Counted from the stretch's first letter, positions 1 to 4,629 are shown. The stretch is 6,230 bases of DNA from Bacillota bacterium (GCA_023436515.1 JAEZIV010000012.1:1-6230); one strand, 5' to 3'. The notes: generated from the sequence alone by a model not told the origin. Numbers and translations: made by a program.

Positions 1-82
1 AAGGTGAACTATAATGTACTCTTTCAACATCATATGTATAATCCTTATCCGCAAGGACTGTAAGGTTTGTAAAAATACTCAT
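1..82 (-). CDS. Unidentified phage protein, N-terminal 27 residues only
   Basis: This is the 5' end of a gene that runs off the left edge of the window. It starts at ATG (82-80), preceded by a strong AAAGGAG ribosome binding site with a 7-base spacer. The visible protein begins MSIFTNLTVLADKDYTYDVE and shows no stop in 27 codons. I do not recognise the family from so short a piece. It is the last visible gene of the minus-strand cluster and sits 56 bases after the small zinc-finger-like gene, a gap that holds two copies of a GTCGCAA motif. The start and reading frame look secure because of the ribosome binding site. The function is unknown. Confidence 0.75.
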   Translation of the reverse strand, partial: MSIFTNLTVLADKDYTYDVERVHYSSP

Positions 83-103
83 ATACAAGCTCCTTTCGTT
101 TAT

Positions 104-136
104 TTGCGACATTTCTCTACATATTCAAATTGCGAC
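104..136. repeat. Two direct copies of TTGCGAC in the gap before the last gene
   Basis: TTGCGACA-type heptamers lie at 104-110 and 130-136 (plus strand), 26 bases apart. They sit in the only gap among the small genes at this end, and a third inverted copy is at 309-315. The flanks are also alike (TTTGCGACATT and ATTGCGACACT). They may be binding sites for a regulator or the remains of a duplication. They lie just upstream of the ribosome binding site of the gene at 1-82. Confidence 0.4.
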
Positions 137-138
137 AC

Positions 139-294
139 TTATTTGTTTTCTTTTTCCCAACATGTCTGACATAGTTTACTGACCAGAGGAACATGAGCAC
201 AATTTCTTGGTTCGCAAACTCCGTTATCAAATCTTGTCCAAGTCCATTTTCCACAATCAGGACAATATAACCTTTTTACTTTATTACTTTTCAT
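139..294 (-). CDS. Small zinc-finger-like protein, 51 aa
   Basis: This short open frame starts at ATG (294-292) with AAAGGG six bases upstream and ends in TAA. The protein begins MKSNKVKRLYCPDCGKWTW. It has a CPDC knuckle at residues 11-14, single cysteines at 27 and 32, and a CQTC knuckle at 42-45. The two CxxC pairs could form one zinc-ribbon-type site, with C27 and C32 as extra or alternative ligands. The rest is basic and Trp/Lys-rich, which would suit nucleic-acid or protein binding, but no specific role can be assigned. Similar tiny CxxC proteins are common in Gram-positive phage early regions. It lies 30 bases after the Cys-rich 77-residue gene. The gene call is well supported by the start signal and cysteine spacing; zinc binding is inferred. 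Confidence 0.75.
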   Translation of the reverse strand: MKSNKVKRLYCPDCGKWTWTRFDNGVCEPRNCAHVPLVSKLCQTCWEKENK

Positions 295-308
295 GGCATA
301 CCCTTTCC

Positions 309-315
309 GTCGCAA
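309..315. repeat. Third, inverted copy of the TTGCGAC motif
   Basis: GTCGCAA on the plus strand is the inverse of the copies at 104-110 and 130-136. It lies in the 30-base gap before the zinc-finger-like gene, directly upstream of that gene's AAAGGG ribosome binding site. All three copies are therefore between genes, not inside them. Confidence 0.35.
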
Positions 316-324
316 TTGACTAAT

Positions 325-558
325 TTACTGATTCAAACTGCTGTGATTTTCGCAGTCTCCTTGATCGTCAGCCATGACGAAATTGTTTCCATCAAATTCG
401 CATACACAGTGATCTGGATATTTACCACAGTAATCGCAACTTTCACATTTGGGATACCTTGCCTTTTCTACACTTTCCATAATGTCAATGCCTTTTTCAT
501 GTATAATTCTTCTGAGAGTTTGAAAGTTACTTGGTCCTCCAACTATTCCTATTTTCAT
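325..558 (-). CDS. Cys-rich hypothetical phage protein, 77 aa
   Basis: The protein starts MKIGIVGGPSNFQTLRRIIH. A short hydrophobic strand with a glycine-rich turn is followed by an amphipathic helix. A cysteine cluster covers residues 38-53 (C38, C41, C44, C51, C53), with C69 and H72 further on. CxxCxxC followed by CxC suggests a zinc or other metal site. The tail is acidic and polar. The ATG (558-556) follows the previous gene's TGA by one codon in the same frame, so translation is probably by re-initiation. The nearest purine-rich signals are GAGAGG 12 bases upstream and TGAGGG directly adjacent, neither ideally spaced. I do not recognise the family. An overlapping plus-strand frame of similar size lacks any start signal or family resemblance and was not called. 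Confidence 0.7.
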   Translation of the reverse strand: MKIGIVGGPSNFQTLRRIIHEKGIDIMESVEKARYPKCESCDYCGKYPDHCVCEFDGNNFVMADDQGDCENHSSLNQ

Positions 559-561
559 CCC

Positions 562-726
562 TCACACCATCCTCTCAAGTTCATCCATATAGGTTAGCGC
601 CAACTGCACACCTTCATGTTTGCCTTGTAACCTTACATTTTTATTGTTGGTAGCCATTTTATGTAGTTCAAAGTCAGCAATTTTCAGCATATCTTTGAGT
701 TCTTCCCATGCTTCTTTATAATCCAA
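562..726 (-). CDS. Small helical hypothetical phage protein, 54 aa (TTG start)
   Basis: From TTG (726-724) the frame reads MDYKEAWEELKDMLKIADFE and ends TYMDELERMV before TGA. The composition is strongly helical, with regularly spaced Leu/Met/Ala and alternating charges, so a two-helix or coiled-coil protein is likely. The start is chosen because AAGGAGG, embedded in the last codons of the upstream YopX gene, lies nine bases before the TTG. A GTG nine bases further upstream would sit directly on the ribosome binding site. YopX stops one base before this start, so the genes are translationally coupled. I recall small proteins of this kind between accessory genes in Firmicutes phages, but no function is established. 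The frame is too short for many ORF finders. Confidence 0.72.
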   Translation of the reverse strand: MDYKEAWEELKDMLKIADFELHKMATNNKNVRLQGKHEGVQLALTYMDELERMV

Positions 727-727
727 C

Positions 728-1159
728 TCACTCACCCTCCTTTAGCAGCTCGGGGTTGTCGTATATGTTGCCAATTACAGTAAATGCACAAGGAACATGA
801 ACTGGTAAAAAGAATTCCGTTCCTTTAACTTTGCTGTCAATGCCTTCACAGTAAAACCCAACCATTTTTACACTTTCTGTTACTCCCTGTTCCTCACACC
901 ATTCCTTTAAAACTGCTGGTGTAAACTCTCCAAACCTAACAATAGATTTCATTTTAATAGTTTGGACTATATCGCCTTCAAATACCTCAATACCGTTTTT
1001 GTCATGCAGTCCGGTGTATTGTCCGACTGTTTCGGGGATTACTTCGTAAAAATCATCACTGTTTACGATCTTTTTCGACCCATCCTCACAGTTTAGCAAG
1101 TCACCATACACCCACTCGCCGTTGTCTTTCCGCTTACCTCTAAACTTAATCTCTCTCAA
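728..1159 (-). CDS. YopX-family phage protein
   Basis: The protein is about 143 residues and matches the YopX family (named after the Bacillus phage SPbeta protein) from end to end. It opens REIKFRGKRKDNGEWVYGDL, has the hallmark block VGQYTGLHDKNGIEVFEGDI in the middle, and closes with VIGNIYDNPEL. The biochemical function of the family is unknown; members are common in prophages of Firmicutes. The frame is open to a TTG at 1198, but TTG at 1159-1157 gives the canonical (M)REIKFRGK N-terminus. It is preceded by GGTGA, an alternative match to the 16S tail, with a five-base spacer. A GTG at 1168-1166 that overlaps the upstream stop as GTGA is the other possible start. The gene's last codons carry the ribosome binding site of the next gene. 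Confidence 0.92.
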   Translation of the reverse strand: MREIKFRGKRKDNGEWVYGDLLNCEDGSKKIVNSDDFYEVIPETVGQYTGLHDKNGIEVFEGDIVQTIKMKSIVRFGEFTPAVLKEWCEEQGVTESVKMVGFYCEGIDSKVKGTEFFLPVHVPCAFTVIGNIYDNPELLKEGE

Positions 1160-1168
1160 CGCCCTCAC
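1156..1168 (-). repeat. 13-bp translation-start repeat, copy at YopX
   Basis: On the minus strand the segment is GTGAGGGCGTTGA. It includes the chosen TTG start of YopX and the GTG alternative. An identical 13-mer lies at the start of the preceding 44-residue gene (1296-1308). Both place GGTGA or AAGGAG followed by a GGGCG spacer before TTG, so the repeat is a shared initiation region. Confidence 0.6.
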
Positions 1169-1299
1169 CAACCTCTCTCTAACCTTCTGACCAACCAACT
1201 ACGTCTTAACCATTTCCTCATACATTTATAAGACCAATTGGGGTAATCCCGAATCATATCTTTTGTTTTATTAGACAGAATCCTTTGAATTTTATTCAA
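1165..1299 (-). CDS. Very small basic Trp-rich hypothetical protein, 44 aa
   Basis: The frame starting at TTG (1299-1297) reads MNKIQRILSNKTKDMIRDYP and ends in a basic, Trp-containing tail (KWLRRSWLVRRLERGW). There are 13 Lys/Arg against 3 Asp/Glu and four Trp in 44 residues, which fits nucleic-acid or membrane-surface binding, but no family is recognised. The start is chosen because AAAGGAG lies about eight bases upstream. GTG at 1308 is the alternative and would sit on the ribosome binding site. The same frame is open back to an ATG at 1371, but that part overlaps the better-supported 58-residue gene and is probably not translated. The start overlaps the stop of the upstream gene by eight bases, and its TGA lies five bases before the YopX TTG. 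It could be spurious, but the signals at both ends argue for a gene. Confidence 0.58.
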   Translation of the reverse strand: MNKIQRILSNKTKDMIRDYPNWSYKCMRKWLRRSWLVRRLERGW

Positions 1300-1468
1300 C
1301 GCCCTCACTCCTTTGCTCATGTGCTGATATGCACCAGTCAAAACTATCTGTATAATATAAACATTTTTCATTAAGACTATATGGTGCGATTTGTTCTGCT
1401 AGCTCTTTTGTATCAGCTTCAATCTCTAATCTTACAAGTGTTTGACACTCAACTATGTATTTTGGCAT
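1292..1468 (-). CDS. Hypothetical phage protein, 58 aa
   Basis: The frame starts at ATG (1468-1466) and reads MPKYIVECQTLVRLEIEADT, continuing KELAEQIAPYSLNEKCLYYT and ending HEQRSEGVE before TAA. The pattern is a beta strand pair (KYIVECQTLVRLEIEA), then a helix with conserved-looking ADTKELAEQIA, as seen in many small phage proteins that begin with a strand followed by an 'EA(D/S)..EEA' helix. No function is known. The ribosome binding site is AAGGGTGAGG ending four bases before the ATG. It follows the 75-residue gene by 24 bases and overlaps the start of the basic 44-residue gene. It is shorter than usual ORF cut-offs and is hidden by a longer out-of-frame ORF on the same strand, whose upstream half I regard as a shadow. 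Confidence 0.75.
   Translation of the reverse strand: MPKYIVECQTLVRLEIEADTKELAEQIAPYSLNEKCLYYTDSFDWCISAHEQRSEGVE
1296..1308 (-). repeat. 13-bp translation-start repeat, copy at the 44-residue gene
   Basis: This copy is identical to the 13-mer at 1156-1168 and lies at the corresponding place, covering the TTG start (1299-1297) of the small basic protein. It is also inside the end of the overlapping 58-residue gene, so the sequence here is constrained in two frames. Confidence 0.6.
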
Positions 1469-1492
1469 TCATCCTCACCCTTTCTCGGTTTA

Positions 1493-1720
1493 TCACTTAT
1501 TGGCTTTAATGAATTCAATTGCTTTTTGAAGTCTGTTAATGGTCTTTTTGATATCAGAAACGGAATTGAATGTTATTTCTTCCATTTCTTCAAAGCAGCT
1601 AATGGTTACCTCATATTTTTCTGCTGCTGTTTCAGGATTCTCATTCTCCCAAACGGTAACCTCATATTCGTTGTAGTCTGTACCTGTATACTTAAAATTC
1701 TTTTTGCCTATGGCTGACAT
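1493..1720 (-). CDS. Hypothetical acidic phage protein, 75 aa
   Basis: The frame starts at ATG (1720-1718) behind GAGAGGGG with a four-base spacer and ends in TGA. The protein begins MSAIGKKNFKYTGTDYNEYE. The first half looks like beta strands (NEYEVTVWEN, KYEVTISCFEE). The last 25 residues form an amphipathic helix (SVSDIKKTINRLQKAIEFIK). It is acidic overall with a single cysteine. No enzyme motif is visible and I do not recognise the family. It is the first gene after the methyltransferase, 63 bases downstream, and begins the run of small accessory genes. An overlapping plus-strand frame of 91 residues is rich in Phe and Cys and has the look of an antisense shadow. Confidence 0.75.
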   Translation of the reverse strand: MSAIGKKNFKYTGTDYNEYEVTVWENENPETAAEKYEVTISCFEEMEEITFNSVSDIKKTINRLQKAIEFIKANK

Positions 1721-1783
1721 ATAACCCCTCTCTTTCCGCTTTCGCCTATCAGTTTTTTTCTCGGATAACCGCTATATTGCGTA

Positions 1784-3406
1784 CTAACTTACTTTTTCTT
1801 TCAAACAATGTTCAGGTATATTCGCCTTTGTTAATGCTTCAGCAAATGGAGGAGGTACCGCATTACCACACCTTGCTACCTGTGCCGTTTTCGGATAAGG
1901 TTTCCCGGTATAGTCTTTGTCAATAATATAATCCTCCGGGAAACCCTGAGCTGCAAATAACTCATGTGGTTCTAACATTCTCAGCCCTATATCAGCAATC
2001 TGATAATCAATTCCGTTTATTGTCACTAATCCAAATCTGTCATGTGTTGGTATAGTGTCCAGCGGTTCCGTTATCTCCTGCCCAGTTCCCTGTCCATAAT
2101 ACTTTATAAGAAATGCTCTGACTTCCCCGAAATGGTTTGCTCCTGCTGTAACTGTATTGAGTGGTTTATTAACATCCTGACCTATAGGCGTTTTATTCAT
2201 CTGAGTAATAAATGTTGTGATAACTGCATTGTGATCTTTTGATGTTACTGTATGTACCGGTTCATCGAGTGCACTTCCGAATCCCTCATAATTACCGCCG
2301 TAATACTTTGATATAAAAGCACTAACAAGTCCGTATCTCGGTGAAGCATCAAGGGTATTTATTGGTTTATCTACTGCCTGACCTCTTGGCTGATCTGATG
2401 TTTCTGTATGATACTGGATAAGTGTTGGAGCAATTAAGCAATGCTCATTTTTTGTAACAACTGTTGCAATTGGTTCTTCAACGCTTCTCGATCTATCCTC
2501 TGAAAATCCTGTTTGACCTATCAGTGATATGTATGGTGTTACTACTCCAAAACCATGCTTGGCTGTAATTGTGGGTAACGGTCCATTAATCGAATTGCAG
2601 TAATGGTGTTGAGCTCCACTGTGATTTACCTGTACTATAAATGGCTGAGGATTATCTATAACAAACTTCTGCAGCCCTCTGGCAATCCTCTTTAGCGTAT
2701 TCTCAGCTAATGGCTTTTTTCTGTCAAATATGCTTGGACAAGGTCTACTCCAATCAATAATTTCTGCAGCTGTTCTCCAAGGCTTAAGTAATCCCATTTG
2801 TACTTCTAAGCTTTCCGGATCTCCATGGGTAGGATCAGGCCATACTATTGGTTTCCCGTCACACCTTGCCACCAGGAAGAATCTTTTTCGAATTGTTGGT
2901 GCTCCATAATCACACGCCCTGAGTTCTCTATGCTCAATCTTGTATCCAAGGCTTTCAAGCTGACTTTTCCATGTTTGGAATGTCTGTCCTGATTTGCTCT
3001 TTATCGGTCTGCCCTTACGAATAGGCCCCCATGTCTGGAATTCCTCAACATTTTCTAACATGATAACCCTTGGTTTAACTCTGCCTGCCCATTTCAACAC
3101 TATCCATGCAAGACCCCTGATTTTCTTTTCAACTGGTTTGCCGCCTTTTGCTTTACTAAAATGCTTACAATCTGGGCTGAACCATGCTAATGCTACCGGT
3201 CTACCTTGGCAAGCTTCTACCGGGTCAACGTCCCATACTGATTCACAGTAATGCTTTGTTGTGGGATGGTTTACCTTATGCATTGCTATAGCTGCTGGAT
3301 CGTGATTGATTGCTATATCAACACTTCTACCTATTGCCATTTCTATTCCAGTACTTGCCCCGCCGCCGCCGGCAAAGTTATCAATTATAATCTCTCCATA
3401 TTTCAT
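1784..3406 (-). CDS. Orphan DNA (cytosine-5) methyltransferase with repeat-built target region
   Basis: This 540-residue enzyme would transfer a methyl group from S-adenosylmethionine to C5 of cytosine in DNA. C5-methyltransferase motifs occur in order: motif I DNFAGGGGASTG (9-20), motif IV SPDCKHFS (77-84) with catalytic Cys80, motif VI ENV (118-120), motif VIII APTIRKR (169-175), motif IX RMLEPHELFAAQGFP (476-490) and motif X GNAVPPP (514-520). It departs from the textbook in having P-D-C-K instead of P-C-Q at the active site and Thr instead of Gln before the motif VIII arginines. Residues 255-462, where the target-recognition domain should be, are six tandem repeats of 32-36 residues. The ATG has GGAGGT nine bases upstream inside a hairpin. 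No restriction endonuclease is adjacent, so this is an orphan enzyme, perhaps protecting phage DNA or regulating genes. Confidence 0.93.
   Translation of the reverse strand: MKYGEIIIDNFAGGGGASTGIEMAIGRSVDIAINHDPAAIAMHKVNHPTTKHYCESVWDVDPVEACQGRPVALAWFSPDCKHFSKAKGGKPVEKKIRGLAWIVLKWAGRVKPRVIMLENVEEFQTWGPIRKGRPIKSKSGQTFQTWKSQLESLGYKIEHRELRACDYGAPTIRKRFFLVARCDGKPIVWPDPTHGDPESLEVQMGLLKPWRTAAEIIDWSRPCPSIFDRKKPLAENTLKRIARGLQKFVIDNPQPFIVQVNHSGAQHHYCNSINGPLPTITAKHGFGVVTPYISLIGQTGFSEDRSRSVEEPIATVVTKNEHCLIAPTLIQYHTETSDQPRGQAVDKPINTLDASPRYGLVSAFISKYYGGNYEGFGSALDEPVHTVTSKDHNAVITTFITQMNKTPIGQDVNKPLNTVTAGANHFGEVRAFLIKYYGQGTGQEITEPLDTIPTHDRFGLVTINGIDYQIADIGLRMLEPHELFAAQGFPEDYIIDKDYTGKPYPKTAQVARCGNAVPPPFAEALTKANIPEHCLKEKVS
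2021..2644 (-). repeat. Six tandem protein repeats inside the methyltransferase
   Basis: The encoded residues 255-462 divide into six units starting near 255, 291, 327, 363, 398 and 431. Each unit opens with a hydrophobic strand (PFIVQV, PYISLI, PTLIQY, AFISKYYG, TFITQM, AFLIKYYG). A variable Gly/Gln-rich stretch follows. Then comes a near-constant core of the form (E/D/N)(E/K/G)P-(L/I/V)-x-T-(I/V/L), and the unit ends in a turn such as GFGVVT, YGLVSA or FGLVTI. The units are divergent in DNA, so this is an old protein repeat and not a recent nucleotide expansion. It occupies the position of the target-recognition domain between motifs VIII and IX. Confidence 0.85.
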
Positions 3407-3415
3407 TGTCTATCG

Positions 3416-3433
3416 ACCTCCACGTCTGGAGGT
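3416..3433 (-). promoter_or_regulatory. RBS-sequestering hairpin before the methyltransferase
   Basis: Read on the minus strand this is ACCTCCA-GACG-TGGAGGT: a perfect 7-bp stem with a GACG tetraloop. The 3' arm contains GGAGGT, the methyltransferase ribosome binding site, which ends nine bases before the ATG. If the hairpin folds in the mRNA, the ribosome binding site is fully paired and translation should be reduced until the stem is opened or bound. The same geometry and loop occur before the PAPS-reductase-family gene. There is no T-tract after it, so it is not a terminator. Confidence 0.75.
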
Positions 3434-3443
3434 GTGCGCACAC
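3432..3443. promoter_or_regulatory. Perfect 12-bp palindrome in the methyltransferase leader
   Basis: GTGTGCGCACAC is perfectly self-complementary and overlaps the first two bases of the ribosome-binding-site hairpin. It is GC-rich in an otherwise very AT-rich gap. It could be a DNA operator for a dimeric repressor, a methylation target (it contains GCGC), or a second RNA element. No candidate regulator is proved; the small helix-turn-helix protein at 4890-5144 is one possibility in the same operon. Confidence 0.55.
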
Positions 3444-3478
3444 TTAATTAACTAGTATTACTCCGATATTTTAATTAA
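3444..3478. repeat. Two TTAATTAA palindromes in the gap before the methyltransferase
   Basis: TTAATTAA occurs at 3444-3451, touching the 12-bp palindrome, and at 3471-3478, covering the stop codon of the PAPS-reductase-family gene. A third copy lies in the other leader at 4659-4666. I see no other copy in the window. They may only reflect AT-rich spacer sequence. No good promoter hexamer pair is evident in this gap. Confidence 0.35.
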
Positions 3479-4593
3479 ATTAGTTCCATCTGTTCAGCTT
3501 TCTTTGGGTTAATCTTTTTAGCAGACAGTCCCATTCTTTTTTTCTTATAATCATTGTATTGCTGTCGATATCTGTAGCTGTCTCCGAAAACATTCCATGC
3601 TGCTTTTACCAAATTAGGCTCATAAGGTCTTATCTTTTCTAAATCCTCTACCGCTTTAGCTGATATGGAGCATCCGCAGCAACCGGTGCGTGTTAGTCCG
3701 TACACCTCGTATGCATCTGAATATCTTATTCCGTGGTAGTCTTTGTACCACTGTTTATCTGCATCAGACACATAATATAGTGGTCTGAGCCTATACTTGC
3801 CATCAGCTGTTTCAGAAAAACACATTGAGGTATTGTCTTTGCGCGGAACTGACCTCATGCCGCCTTCGTCTCTGCGTTCGCCTGTTATTACCATGTCAAA
3901 GTCCTTCTGCGCTGCGTGGGCCACATGTTTTTTGCAATAGTCACAGCACTTGTTGCTTACTTTAAAAGGGATTGGGTTCTCTTTGATGAAGTCCAACATA
4001 TATTTTGAGGAGTTTATGACAAGTTGAATATCAGGCCGTGGCTCTCCCTTAGAATTGCAGCAGCACAAAAAGTTAATTGTTGATTCATACCCCGGATATC
4101 TTTCTTTCAGTTCTGCCCGCTTAGCCGCTTTATCCTCTGCATTTGCGTATTCATCAGCTATTGTCAACGGAATGTTTTTCTTTTGAACTCCCTCCAAACC
4201 AGCTGACATTATTTTTGAAACAAACGGCTGCCCGTGTTCTCGTGTAGCCAAAACGATATTCTTTTTAGGTCTATATTCAGTGATTGTTATTCCATACAAC
4301 TCTTCCATATTGCGCACATGTCGCTTAATTGCCTCCATTTCAAGCCCAGTGTTAAAAAAGCAGTATTGGATAGGCGGAAGGTTGAAAGTCTTACGAACAG
4401 TCTCTATCAGGTGCAACATAATGTCGCTGTCACTTCCTCCGGAATAGGAGCAAATTGCATTGGGGTGTTCAATCAATCTTTTTGCAATAATGCTTTTTAT
4501 TGCTTCAAATTTGCGTGGTGCTTCAAAGTCTGCATATGGCGGTCTGTCGGTGTATACCTTACTCTTGTACTCATTGTTTTTATTTGTTCTCAT
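3475..4593 (-). CDS. PAPS-reductase-family PP-loop protein (phage type, Cys-rich)
   Basis: This protein is 372 residues from the second ATG. Residues here are numbered from the first ATG (4599), giving 374. Residues 51-64 hold the PP-loop SYSGGSDSDIMLHL that binds the ATP/PAPS-like nucleotide in the PAPS reductase/sulfotransferase-like family, which also includes DndC and IbrA. Cysteines cluster as CCC (179-181), CCxxC (218-222) and CCGC (307-310), which could ligate an iron-sulfur cluster as in DndC-type enzymes. VITGERRDEGGMRS (237-250) is the other conserved block. The substrate is unknown; sulfur transfer or nucleotide activation is inferred. AAAGGA is two bases from the first ATG but eight from the second, and only the second gives the spacing seen before the methyltransferase, so I chose 4593. 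The methyltransferase follows after 68 bases. No DndB, DndD or DndE is visible. Confidence 0.88.
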   Translation of the reverse strand: MRTNKNNEYKSKVYTDRPPYADFEAPRKFEAIKSIIAKRLIEHPNAICSYSGGSDSDIMLHLIETVRKTFNLPPIQYCFFNTGLEMEAIKRHVRNMEELYGITITEYRPKKNIVLATREHGQPFVSKIMSAGLEGVQKKNIPLTIADEYANAEDKAAKRAELKERYPGYESTINFLCCCNSKGEPRPDIQLVINSSKYMLDFIKENPIPFKVSNKCCDYCKKHVAHAAQKDFDMVITGERRDEGGMRSVPRKDNTSMCFSETADGKYRLRPLYYVSDADKQWYKDYHGIRYSDAYEVYGLTRTGCCGCSISAKAVEDLEKIRPYEPNLVKAAWNVFGDSYRYRQQYNDYKKKRMGLSAKKINPKKAEQMELI

Positions 4594-4602
4594 TGTCATA
4601 GT

Positions 4603-4620
4603 CCTTTCCCGTCAGAAAGG
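4603..4620 (-). promoter_or_regulatory. RBS-sequestering hairpin before the PAPS-reductase-family gene
   Basis: On the minus strand this reads CCTTTCT-GACG-GGAAAGG. It forms six Watson-Crick pairs plus one U-G pair around a GACG loop. The 3' arm holds most of the AAAGGA ribosome binding site. The hairpin ends nine bases before the ATG at 4593, the same distance as in the methyltransferase leader, and the last four bases before both ATGs are GACA. A second CTTTC segment about 20 bases further upstream could compete for the same GAAAG arm, allowing a switch. No T-tract follows it. Confidence 0.7.
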
Positions 4621-4621
4621 C

Positions 4622-4629
4622 CGGTACCG
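4622..4629. promoter_or_regulatory. 8-bp palindrome in the PAPS-reductase leader
   Basis: CGGTACCG is self-complementary and lies one base from the hairpin at 4603-4620. It holds the same place as the 12-bp palindrome in the methyltransferase leader. Alone an 8-bp palindrome is weak evidence; its position relative to the hairpin is what makes it worth recording. The rest of the 96-base gap (4594-4689) is AT-rich and shows no convincing promoter. Confidence 0.4.

Noticed and set aside
1321..1334. GTGC...GCAC inverted repeat
   Set aside because: Only four bases pair at each end, and it is inside the coding sequence of the 58-residue gene; this is expected by chance.
1300..1371. Upstream half of the 68-residue minus-strand frame (ATG at 1371)
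   Set aside because: It overlaps the 58-residue gene in another frame and has no ribosome binding site; the supported part begins at the TTG near 1299.
3416..3433. Rho-independent terminator between the PAPS-reductase and methyltransferase genes
   Set aside because: The hairpin is not followed by a T-tract and lies immediately before a start codon with the ribosome binding site in its arm; a translational role fits better.
1784..4593. A complete Dnd phosphorothioation or restriction-modification system
   Set aside because: Only a PAPS-reductase-family protein and a methyltransferase are present; no DndB, DndD, DndE, cysteine desulfurase or restriction endonuclease is visible.
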